A DNA stretch of 64,000 bases from Craterostigma plantagineum (lineage: Eukaryota; Streptophyta; Magnoliopsida; Lamiales; Linderniaceae): NCBI GenBank assembly GCA_027422505.1, contig JAPQWV010000002.1, positions 21,398,001-21,462,000 on the forward strand. Direction: 5' to 3'. Shown here piece after piece: positions 46,701 to 56,841 of the stretch. The notes under the pieces are model-generated. The model had not been told where the DNA came from, searched no databases, and saw only the letters and a list, made by a program, of their open reading frames with translations. The stretch's first letter is position 1. Each line of letters starts with the position of its first letter. The translations under genes and the position numbers were made by a program.

Positions 46701-47998
46701 GAAAAAGGAAGAGTCCTAACCATCTGGCAGGTTGAGGACCAAAAGGTGCCCGATCCAGATATAGCCCAAGAAGATTGGAGGTACGAGATTTACCAGTACC
46801 TATGCCACAAACTCCTTCCCGAGGATAAGGCCTTAGCTCGGAAACTCCTACGAAGGGTTCAGTGTTTCACCTTGATCGACACGACACTGTTCAAAAGATC
46901 TTTTGCCGGACCTCTCCTCCGATGCGTTTCTAAGGAAGAAGGGAATATGTCCTTCGGGAAATTCACGAGGAAATTTGCGGGAGCCACATCGGGGGTCGAG
47001 CATTGGTCAGAAAGGCACTCCTTGCAGGGTTCTTTTGGTCAACAATGAAGGGAGATGCCATGAAAACAGTTCGAAGTTGCCTGAGTTGTCAGAAACACGC
47101 AAGCCTGCAAAGAATGCCCGCGAAAGCTTTGAAGTCGGTGACATCCCCCTGCCCTTTCGATCAATGGGGACTCGATATCGTCGGACCATTCTCTGGAAAT
47201 GTGGCCCAAAAGAAGTTCTTGCTGGTAGCAATAGACTATTTCTCGAAGTGGGTTGAAGCTGAGGCCATGGCCAAGATCACCGAGGCAGCCATCACAGCAT
47301 TCATCTGGAAAAATATCATCTGTCGATATGGTATACCGGGGAGACTGGTATGCGACAATGGAAGACAATTCAGTGGGAAAAAGCTAAAGGAGTGGTGCGA
47401 CGAACTCGGAATAGAACAAAATCTTCACCTCGGTAGCATATCCTCAAAGCAACGGCCAGGTGGAGGTGACCAATCGCACCATCGTACAAGGATTGAAGAC
47501 CCGACTTGAGGGGCTTGATAAATCATTGTTCAACGAACTTGAAAGTGTCCTCTGGTCATATAGAACGACGCCTCGAGAAGGAACCAATGAGACTCCTTTC
47601 AGCCTAGTCTACGGAAGCGAAGTAGTACTGCCCGCGGAAATTGGCATGGAAAGTGCCCGAATCCTCACTTATCCCGAAGACAACGATCAGCTCCGTGTGG
47701 AAGACCTCGATCTGATCGAGGAAGGAAGAGAAAGAGCCGCCATCAGGATGACCGCCTACCAGAGGAGAATGACTAATCCTATAATCGCCGAGTCCGAGGT
47801 AAGAAATATGAGGAAGGGGACTTAGTGATGAAAGAGATCTTGAACCAAGAAGGGAGAAAGAAGTTAGAGCCTAAGTTCGAAGGACCCTATCGCATTGTCA
47901 GGAAAGTCGGAGAAGCCTCCTACTATCTCGAGGACGCCAGTGGAAAACAGCTCGATCGCCCGTGGAACGCTCGCAAACTGCGGAAGTATTATCCCTAG
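43717..47998 (+). pseudogene. Gypsy pol: zinc motif, protease, RT, two RNase H, integrase
   Basis: A gag-type zinc motif (YCNYHHEYGHTTKEC) lies near 43820. The protease has VFVDNGSSVNII (about 44365), with Asn where Thr or Ser is usual. RT spans 45040-45700 (WRMCVDFRNLNEACPKD, MPFGLKNAGATYQRLM, YVDDILIKS near 45500). The first RNase H follows (45928-46250), then the Tat-type second RNase H (MFVDGSS, NKTEYGALLVGL). A small deletion near 46510 shifts frame. The integrase has CLSCQKHA, WGLDIVGPF, VCDNGRQF and GQVEVTNRT, and a C-terminal chromo-like end (YRIVRKVGEASYYLED) finishing at 47998. In-frame stops lie at 45127, about 45268, 45913 and 46339, mostly explained by C-to-T changes. Confidence 0.93.
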
Positions 47999-48216
47999 AG
48001 GGGGGTTACCCTCATTATGCATTTATATCCTTTGGTTTTTATATATTACTTTTCTAGCTTACTTCTATCGCTTTGAGATGTAAGCTATACCAAGTTATTA
48101 ATGAAGATCGCTTTCTTTCTGTACGAGGAACGTCCAAGCAAAAACTTAAAATATTAAAAGACATGAAGACCCGGGTAGAAGACATTCCATCTCCTAAGAA
48201 GGCAATCATTTCAAAG

Positions 48217-48728
48217 CCCCTTTGGACAACAAACCCCTCGGGTAATATAAACTGCGCACACTGATATCCCTCTATGAGAGGCTGAGACATCCCCTAAGGG
48301 GAGAATACTTTTGCGCACATCGATATCCCTCTACGCGAGGCATCGCCACCTCTATATAAGCTAGAGGCAAAGAAGGCCCCTCGGGACAACAACCCCTCAG
48401 GTAATATAAACTGCGCACATTGATATCCCTCTACGAGAGGCTGAGACATTCCCTAAGGGGAGAATATTTTCGCGCACACTGATATCCCTCTACGCGAGGC
48501 AGCGCCACCTCTATACAAGCTAGAGGCAAAGAAGGCCCCTCGAGATAACAAACCCCTCGGGTAATATAAACCACACACATCGATATCCCTCTACGCGAGG
48601 CAGCGCCACCACTATATAAGCTAGAGGCAAATAAGGCCCCTCGGGACAAGAAACCCCTCGGGTAATATAAACCACACATCGATATCCCTCTACACGAGGC
48701 AGCGCCACCTCCAGAAAGATTAGAGGTC
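48217..48728. repeat. Tandem-repeat array in the gypsy 3' region
   Basis: Four head-to-tail units start at 48217, 48377, 48536 and 48637 with CCCCTYGGGAYAAC-like sequence. The first two are 160 and 159 bp. The last two have lost about 60 bp, including the CTGAGACAT...GGGGAGAATA block. Within units, GATATCCCTCTACGCGAGGC is itself repeated. Confidence 0.9.
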
Positions 48729-48978
48729 AAGAAATATTTCATGAAATCGCCGAGGCTCTCCTTGGATCGGGGGGACGCCCCCGGCCCAAGGCAGGAGACC
48801 TCAATCACCCCGTAATCACAAAATACAAATCGGACGAGGTGGATACAGAGCAACCATGCAGGGAGCAACGGTTCTGGTAACTTAAAAAATCCTTTATTTA
48901 TTTAAATACTGCAAATGTACAGCAGCTAGGAAAGTGAAAAAGCAAAGGCATGTATGGAAAGTAAGGAATAAGCAAGGA

Positions 48979-50796
48979 CTAAAAACCAGGATTCGGTTGG
49001 ACCGTCTCCCCGAGAGGCATCGCTACTCTCGCCTTCACTGGCTTCGGTGGAGAACGCCGAGGAGCCAAGGCCATAAAAGCCGCATCAGGATTTAGGAAGC
49101 TGAAAGGATGTGCATTTTCTGGGAAGCCATTCGCCTTGATCTGAGACAAGCACCCTTGAAACCCGAAGTTGAAGTACATGTTAGCCGCCTCGGATACCTT
49201 CTCCACAGGGACCAGTTTAGGGTTGGGCTGATATTCCCGACTGCGACGGATCTCTCGCTCCGAGTGAAGCTCTTGGCGAAGCTTGCCGACTTCAAACTGA
49301 GCCCTGGCCAATTGATCCTTCAAGCGACCCACCTCTTGAGCTTCCTCACTGATGGTCATCTCCACATTACAAGACCGCGTCGACTCGGTCAATTTTTGCT
49401 GAAGGCGATATCGCCAAGCCCCCTCACAAGATAAAGAATACGCCTGAAAACAAGAGGAAACAATCAAAGCGGATATACAAAACGGGGAACGGAAAGGACA
49501 ATTATACCTGAGTCAAAGCCAAAGCCCAATCTTTCCAGAAACGACTATCGGGAAGCTCCTTGGCGAAATCCTTCTCCTCGAGGGTAAGGAAGTTCATCAT
49601 GTATAACAAAGAAGATTCGCCATCTTTCTCCAACAGGAAATGGGGGTGAAGAGCGTGTCGGGATGAAGAGGGACCTTCGCAAAGAGAAACAGGAGGCGTA
49701 GGAGGCGATGGCCTCACTCGCTTAGACTGACCCACCTCTTGACGCGGAGTCGACGCCTCACCCTCAGGAATACCGGCTGAAGGCTCAGCCCACTCATTAC
49801 GCGCACGTGCTGAGGCATCCCTGGTACGGGTATTCAGAACGGGCAAAACACCCGAACCATCGCTTACTGAAAAAGAATGAAACAGTCAAGGAAGGAAGAG
49901 CTAACGAGTGGAAGTTAGGGGAGAGCATACCCAGAACACGAGGAGAAGCAGCCACCCCGACAGGAACGTCAGATACCAACTCCTTCACAGAGAAGCTTCG
50001 GCCATCGACCCGATCCATAATGCCTGTAATAGGTCGGGGTTATTACTCGAAGCCTGACAATGATCTCGTCACTGAAGTAAGGAGAACCGGCGATCTCGGT
50101 GCTGAGGCGAAGGACGTACATAGAAGAACTTGTTCATCAATCCTTTCTTAGCAGCAAAGTTATCATGAAAGACATCAGTGGAAGGAACAAAAACAAACTT
50201 TCCAACATCCCTCTGGCACACACGAAAGAAATTCAAGATCAATTCAGTGGTAAGAGGGAAACTAAGTCTGCGGGCGACAGCAGCAAGGGCTAGGAGCAAG
50301 CTACAAGAGTTAGGAAATATCTGGCCCGGAGAGATGCCTAAGGCTTCACAAGGTCAAGAAAGAAAAAGGGTATAGGGAACCTCAACTCCATATCTACTTG
50401 GTTAGTGAAGAATGTCAAGAAGCCAGTAGGGGGCGAGGACGCCACTTGCAGGGGTCCGGGCAGCTGAACCTCGTAATCGGAAGGAATCCTGGCCCTCACA
50501 AGGTATTCCCTAAGCAGCGGAGGGCTGAGAGTTGACACCTTTATTTGATACCACGGGAAGTTCACCTTTGATCGAGCCTCCTCCGCCTCAGCAGACCACC
50601 TTGCTAGGTTCTTACGATAACTTTTATCCTCATCATCTCCTCGAGGGATCGGCGACTTCACGCTGAAAGCCGGGTCGGGCTTTACGCCCGGATCAAAGCG
50701 AAGACTCGAAGAACCGCCAAAATTGAAAGGAACATGCTCTGTTTTAGGGAAACAAGCAGCAACGCGCTTACCCTTGGAAGAGGAAGAAGAAGCCAT
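48979..50796 (-). pseudogene. Gypsy antisense gene, copy 1
   Basis: An opposite-strand coding region inside the element starts at ATG 50796 (MASSSSSKGKR), about 90 bp below a minus-strand TATA-like box. The N-terminal domain (WYQIKVSTLSPPLL, ASSPPTGFLTFF, ELRFPIPFF) ends at a frameshift near 50338. A middle part (LALAAVARRLSFPL, KGLMNKFFYVRPSP) lies at 50069-50299. After further breaks a segment with PSAGIPEGEAS and FWKDWALALTQ follows (49502-49846). A GT-AG intron (about 49509-49446) would join this to the coiled coil and C-terminal domain (NFGFQGCLSQIKANGF, HPFSFLNPDAAF), ending 48979. It is related to copy 2 in the same order. Tat elements are known to carry antisense ORFs here; the function is unknown. 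Several frame breaks make this copy a pseudogene unless more introns exist. Confidence 0.7.
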
Positions 50797-50880
50797 GGGA
50801 GCTTAAGGGATCACGGAGCACAGGTAAAGGACTATAAGAGCGAAAACGAGAAAGCGGTGAGAATGAAGGCAAAAGGGCTC

Positions 50881-50892
50881 CTATATTTATAG
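50881..50892 (-). promoter_or_regulatory. TATA-like box of antisense copy 1
   Basis: The minus strand reads CTATAAATATAG, about 90 bp upstream of ATG 50796, in an otherwise GC-balanced region. Confidence 0.55.
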
Positions 50893-51507
50893 TGGGAAGT
50901 CAGACTTGAGAAGGAAGCCAACTAGTTTAAAGTTAACACGACTAGATCTGACTCGATCCGCGATTTTCTTGGGATTTCTCACCGGATCTCCAGGCAGACC
51001 AGGTTCTGAATAGCCATTGCTAGATATCGGGTACACCGCCTCAGGAATATTCGGGACACTTGGGCCGGATTCGCTATTTTTTAGGAAGGGCGGAAGACCA
51101 AGTCGGAACAGCCCTCAACCACAAGTACCTCGGTGTGTCGCACCCCGAAGCGGATACTCGGGAGTTTCATCATAGTGGTCAGATGTATTCAATAAGGACC
51201 TGGGGGCCCTTCGGTTAATTCCTCAGGTGAACAGTGACCGGAAAACTAGCCCCTACCCCGACACACTCAAAGCCCCTGGGACAGGAGGTATCAATAACGG
51301 AACAATGCCATGGAGGTTGAGTTAGAGGACCCGAGGCGACATACTTCGTTAACAAAGATAGGAAGATAAGGAAGCAGAAATATAAAAGGAAAGCCCGAAG
51401 GCATTGCATTCAGATATTATGCCCCGAGGGGCTATGTTAATACAGAAAGGAAATATACTTATATATATAATAAGGTTCATTACAGACAGAAAAGGAAAAG
51501 AAAACAT

Positions 51508-53777
51508 CTAAGCGGCCGAACCGGCCTGACCAACACCCCTGGCAACTTCCCCCGGCTTCTCAGTGGCAACTTGGTCCCCAACCTCGACTCCAACCTCCTC
51601 GGCCTGCTCCTCGCGAGCTTCTTCCCCAACAGGTCCCGGGTGCACCTCGGCGTGCTCAGCGCTCCCCTGGGCTTCATCCCCCGAAGCACCCCTCATCTCT
51701 TCGAACTGAGGCTCAACCGCAGTAGCAGCGGGAGCCGGCGCAGGTGGCGTCCTCGAAGGAGCGCTCTCGTCTCGGGGCTCGGGCAAATAGCCACCAGAGG
51801 GGGCCTCCTTCAAGGCCCTGATGGCATTCAGAAACCTGAAGGGATGATCTGCCCGACTATACCCATGCGCTCGGAGTTCGGAGATGCACCCGTAGAAGCC
51901 CCGTTTGAAGAAGGTCTTCATATCATTTAGATGATGGCGTTTGGGGACATAATCCTCTGCAAGCTCTTTATCTCGTTTCTGCTGCTCCGCGACTCGAGCG
52001 ACCTCAGACTTGGAAAGCTGGCATTGGAACTCCTCAACATCTTCCTTCAACTCCTTCTCCCGCTTGGGGCTTCCGCAGCCTCGGCTTCCATTTCTCCAAT
52101 CCTCTTGCGAAGATCGGCCTCGTTTTGGGTTAGCACCCAGTTGCGCTCAGAGAGGTGAGAAACACGCCTCATGGCCTCGGCGCCCGCGGACAGACTCTGT
52201 CCCACAATCGCTACTCGTAAGTGTCAAAACAGTGGAAGCCTTATAAACAGACTCATAAGAAAAACTCCTTACTTGACCGAGGGAGACGGCGAGGACGCTC
52301 CTAAGATCACTATAAGAAAGCTCGCGGGTATGCTTCCGGTTGGCCTCATTGGGGAACTCCCGAAGGAAATCCCAGCATTCCTGATAGGTAGGACCATCGA
52401 AGAAGTTAGGCTGTTTCGCCCGGCCTAGAGCTGTGTGACCCCCGGAAGGTGAAGAAGCGGGCTGACCCGAGGAAGACTTGGATTTTTTCGATGAAGACCC
52501 TCCCTGAGAGGGGGCAGTTCTCTTCAACGCAGACTTTTTTGCCCCGAAGGAGGAAGCAGGGGCCTTGCCTTTACCCTTGGAACGGGTATTCTGGGCGGCC
52601 CCTTGGGGATTAGGCTCGGGAAGATCCTCATCTTCCTCGTCGGCAATAGCGATGACCTCGGCGAGAGACATTCTTTCAGCTGCAAGGAAGGAGTAGACAT
52701 TAGAAGTGCGAAGACTCAGACGAGGGCACAACAGAAGTCTTACTATATACCTATGGTTCGGGTGAGGAGAACGGCTTTTGAAGAGAACCCGTGGGCACAG
52801 AGAAGTTCTTCATTACGGAGTTTTTTGGCATAATACTGGCTTCTACCCACCTTGCCTAGGAATGTCTCTATCCGAGCAGAAGGCTCGGGGGAAAGTGGAT
52901 GATTGAAGCATTATCGTTCCAAGAGAAGGGAAGTAGTTCCCTCTCGGCACTATTAGCCGATGGTCTAACAACGAAAAACTTGCTCACCCATCCCTTATGA
53001 GAAGAGGGATTACCCTGGATAAGGTCGGGTCTCCTGGTAGGGGAAAAGAAAAATTTTCCTTCTTCCTTCTTATTCAGCCTCTGGAAGGCCAAGAGCATAG
53101 GGACCAAAGGGGCATAACGGTGATGGCTCAAAATAACAACCATAGAAAGAAGAAGACTAAAAGAATTTGGAGGTAACTGAGCGGGAGAAATACCGAAATA
53201 TTTGCAGATGTCAACAAGAAACCGAGGAATCGGAAACCTAAGGCCCATTTCTACTTGGTCAAGAAAATATGTACCAAACCCCTCGGGGGGGAGCTAGCTA
53301 AGTCTGTAGGGGAAGGGATTCTAACTTCAAAATCTCGGGGCATGCCAAAAAGAGATTCTAACTTGGGGAGGTCAGAGGCCCTAAAGGTAGAAACCTTGAT
53401 TTGATGCCAACGGATACCGGCACGGCTCGCCCGAATAGCCTCGACTTCCTTCACCCAGGCACTGAAGGCCCGACGGAAAGCTCCCGGGCCAGGAAAGTCA
53501 TCTCGTGAGGAGGGATGGGTTCTCTGGCCACCGGAAGTCGAGGGACAACGGGGGCTGACTGGGTGGCCTCAGAATCTACAGAATCTACCTTCGAGGGACT
53601 ATCCCGAGCCTCTCCTGTGCTCTCCCGTACATTACCCCCCACGCTAACTACAGGACTACCAGAACCCTCAAAAGAATAGCTACCACTATCGAAAGAACTA
53701 CTACTACCCGAACCCTCTGAGTGTCCAGTAAAACTACCCGAAGCAATATGGGAACTCTCACCGGAATTAGAAGACAT
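51508..53777 (-). pseudogene. Gypsy antisense gene, copy 2
   Basis: The second opposite-strand region starts at ATG 53777 (MSSNSGESSH) with a Ser-rich head. The conserved N-terminal domain follows (WHQIKVSTFRASDL, ASSPPRGLVHIFLTK, GLRFPIPRFLVDI, 52868-53454). Next come KGWVSKFFVVRPSA, a basic Ser-rich nuclear-type stretch (KSALKRTAPSQGGSSSKKSK, 52500-52560), a coiled coil and the C-terminal domain (FKRGFYGCISELRAHGY, DHPFRFLNAIRAL). It ends in an Ala/Glu-rich tail at 51508. Each of the N, middle and C blocks has a counterpart in copy 1. Frame breaks near 53250 and 53460 may be damage or introns. Confidence 0.7.
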
Positions 53778-53923
53778 GGCTAGGCAGGAAAAGAAGTTAA
53801 GAGAAGAAATACTTACAAGAAACCTAAAAAGCTCGGAAGGAAGGGCAGGAAGGCTCGGGAACTTCGCGTAGAGAGAGAGTAGTGAGAGAAAGGGAGAAAA
53901 GACAATGAAGAAAAGAAGTGGGG

Positions 53924-53933
53924 TATATATAGG
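53924..53933 (-). promoter_or_regulatory. TATA-like box of antisense copy 2
   Basis: The minus strand reads GCCTATATATACCCC, about 150 bp upstream of ATG 53777. Confidence 0.55.
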
Positions 53934-54262
53934 CCCCATACGCCCAATCCGAACCCTTGGATCATTAACATATGAACGGGCCGCGTCGATCCACGCCAAC
54001 AAAATCACGATCCGCGTCAATCCTCAGAACGCGCGCCAGAGTTCCCGCCCAGACGTCCCATCGAAGCCATCCAGTGACATAACGACACGTGGCAGGGAAA
54101 GTGGAGCGGTTCTCAGAAACCCCAGAAGCACTAAGGGATTCGCTCCAAAAGCGATGCGGCCCGACCAAACACCACAACAATCCTCGAGTACATCGGCGGG
54201 TCACACCATTCGCCGCAACAAAAATAGAAGTCCAAAATTCACTGCATTCTTTTGGACTATTT

Positions 54263-54271
54263 GAAGGGGGA
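54263..54271 (+). other. Polypurine tract of the gypsy element
   Basis: GAAGGGGGA lies 4 nt before the 3' LTR. Confidence 0.85.
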
Positions 54272-54275
54272 CTAT

Positions 54276-55054
54276 TGTTACCCACGGATCCTACGGACTC
54301 CGCGGCGAAATACCCGACCCGCCCCAACTAGCGAATAACCACCTCGTTTGAAGAGCAAGCCATACCCCCACATGGCCTCGGGTCGTCAAGAATACTCCCG
54401 AGGGGAAAGCCCCGGGCCAGCAATAGAGGACCCACGTCAGAAGCACCTCGAGGACACCAAAATGTCCCTCGGCGCGGAAGACAATTACACAAAGACCCCC
54501 CAGCAAAGGGATTAGTGAACCCTCGGGTCAGTGCCCTGAGCCCCGGGGACAAATTAATAAACCCTCGGGTTGTTGTACCGAGGCCCGGGGGCAATTAGAG
54601 ACTTGGTACTCCCACACAAGAAACTGTCACGATCTTCATTCTGTGAATAAGCAACGAGCAACTGCCCACAATAGAAGCCATTACGAAGACGTGCCATCGT
54701 GGGTAGGCAGTGGCCGAGTCCGTGAAAAGCGGTAAAGGGGTGAAACTGCCCTAAAACCGCCCCAACCCAAACCTCCTATAAAGACTGCAAATCCCGTTCA
54801 GAACAGGTATCGATTTCTTACGTATCCTACCGTTACTCTGCTCAATTCATCACTCACGCACACACTTGAGCACGCCATTTTTATGCTACTTCAAGGCTGG
54901 AACACGGAAAATACCCTCTTGACCTAGGCAAGAGGGCAAACGACCCCCAAACCTTAACCTGTTTTCAAGTCTCCAAGCAACATTCGCGGCGGAATTAAGG
55001 CGGGAAACGCTCGTTAGTCGTCCAACGCGGTAGATCCATTTTTCGGCGGCATCA
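54276..55054 (+). repeat. 3' LTR of the gypsy element
   Basis: It is 779 bp, starts TGTTACCCACGG and ends GCGGCATCA, followed by CTTGT. It retains the 76-bp block missing from the 5' LTR. Confidence 0.95.
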
Positions 55055-55350
55055 CTTGTAATTTCTTGGTTGTGAACTATATATAATTTTGTTATCATAT
55101 TACATGAATATTTTGTGTATGCATTGTCCAATGGAAGATATAAGAGCTGTCAGAAACAAAATATGAATTGCCAAGTATCACTGGATCAATTATATTTACT
55201 TTTTTTGCATGTTAATTTTTTCAACTATGGATGCTCTCGTATCTTGGCCTTATTTGAATGATCGTAAACGAATTGTTTCTTCATCGTATCGTAATCTATA
55301 AATAACGTCTTGTCGTATAACAATACGAAAAAAATATGGGCATTTTATTT

Positions 55351-55381
55351 CCGCGCCTCGTGCGCGGCTCCTAAATCCTAG
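55351..55381 (+). mobile_element. Second Helitron-like 3' terminus
   Basis: A hairpin CCGCGC-CTCGT-GCGCGG (55351-55367) is followed 10 nt later by CTAG (55378-55381) and T. This is the form of a Helitron 3' end. No matching 5' end or Helitron gene is identified; an old non-autonomous element reaching left beyond the gypsy insertion is possible. Confidence 0.55.
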
Positions 55382-55382
55382 T

Positions 55383-55383
<1 letters not shown>

Positions 55384-55440
<57 letters not shown>
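55384..55440. repeat. (TA)n microsatellite
   Basis: A run of about 27 TA dinucleotides directly follows the Helitron-like end. Confidence 0.9.
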
Positions 55441-55441
<1 letters not shown>

Positions 55442-55444
55442 TAT

Positions 55445-56090
55445 ATACCTATCAACATTCTTCCACATTTCTCTCAAAAACCTACACCTAACATCATTTC
55501 TCCTCGTTCTTCCATTAGTGGAGGGGCTCTTTTATTCTTTTTCTATTTTCTTTGCTCTTTTTTCTTGTTCTTGCTCGTGCAACGATTCCTTGCTTCCTTT
55601 GGTTCTCGTGTTTGGCCACATAAGTAATCTTATTAAAATCGTTATTGGGCACATTGATTTTGTGATCAACATGTTTATAATGTGAATGTGATGTGAGTTG
55701 AGTTGTGTCGTTGGGTTTCAACAATCCCCCCGGCCCCACCCATTATACATATTGTATTCTCTTGGTAATTGTTGTTGAAAAAACTAAATAGAAATAAAAA
55801 TAACTTTCCGTGAAAAAATTTGTTTGAACAAAGTATTGTATCTATTAAGAGATGAGTTTGTTCATATGTGAAAAGATGTCCTCAGTCTGAATAAACATAA
55901 CTCTCCAACAGATTTCTGCTCCCTTTATAAATAATAACGTTCATTTTCTCATTTCATACACCTCGAACGTCCTCTTGAATCTTAATAGTCATAGCATTTT
56001 CTTTCTCTCGTCATAATTAATATATATGATAATCAGTATTTTTCATATGTCGAAACTCGCCAGCGAGTCCAAAAAACATCGGTGGGAGTG
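55445..56090. repeat. Duplicated segment copy B (uninterrupted)
   Basis: It matches 35735-36209 plus 38549-38690 in order and strand. It gives the empty site for the solo LTR at about 55945. It has small indels relative to copy A. No coding content. Confidence 0.85.
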
Positions 56091-56841
56091 CTTCTACTCC
56101 GAAACATATCTCTCTTGGTTTGGAGACCCATAAGACTAATTTGGTCTCGCAAAAGAAAATTCAACGTTTCAAAGAAAGAATAATTCCTATAATATGAAAT
56201 ACACTAGACATCATATTATGTATCCAACTGATGATCTTACCCTTCTCCAAGGTACTGATTGTTGTGGTGTAACTCAATTTGTGTGTGTCTGTGATATGAT
56301 TAGTTTGTTAATTTTGTATTACATTTACCCACCCTCTTATGCGTGCATGAACGGAAAATATTGACGAACTATACATCACCGTCAATGTCATTATCTTTTT
56401 TATACTGCTTTACTCAAATGAGAGCTGATTGAAAGCGATTATATGAATTTTGGCTGATTTTAATCCATTGATCTAATTTAAAATAGTGTCATCGAATAAG
56501 ATATGTAGTACAAATGTCAGCCTAACGGCGTACAAAACCATACAAACCCAAACAGGTGACTTCCCCAAGTACACAATATAAAGAATTTGTCATAGAGAAG
56601 AAAATACAGATCAGAATCTTTTCTGCTAAAGAAAAAATAAACAGCAGAGCTACTTGCATGAAATTCTCTTCCTCTTAACACTTAGAATACAGTTTATAAA
56701 TAACGGAGACAGAGAAGGATATATAAGGGCAACTCACTGTAATTATCCAAGGCTCACCAATGGGAATAGCTCAAGCATTCATCGACAACGAAGATGTGCA
56801 CTTCTTTGGTGTAGTGACTTTCTTCCATGTTCTTCCATTCT
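56091..56841. other. 3' flank of the BES1/BZR1-like gene, no other gene
   Basis: No coding signal is seen apart from the presumed 3' UTR of the minus-strand gene at its right end. Confidence 0.5.

Larger units (their letters stand above)
41851..55054 (+). mobile_element. Complete Ty3/gypsy retrotransposon, Tat type
   Basis: LTRs at 41851-42553 and 54276-55054 are flanked by the target duplication CTTGT (41846-41850 and 55055-55059). A primer site, gag, protease, RT, RNase H, a second RNase H and integrase follow in gypsy order. The second RNase H domain and the long 6-kb 3' region with opposite-strand ORFs mark the Tat group (Tat/Ogre/Retand relatives). Pol stays in one frame from 43717 to about 46510 but has in-frame stops. 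Confidence 0.95.

Noticed and set aside
48217..48728. Possible CRISPR-like array
   Set aside because: Units are head-to-tail repeats of 100-160 bp without unique spacers, inside a plant retrotransposon.
54328..54594. 88-codon minus-strand frame, with a similar frame at 41903-42097
   Set aside because: Both are LTR sequence of the gypsy element read backwards; the repeat of the frame is due to the LTR pair.
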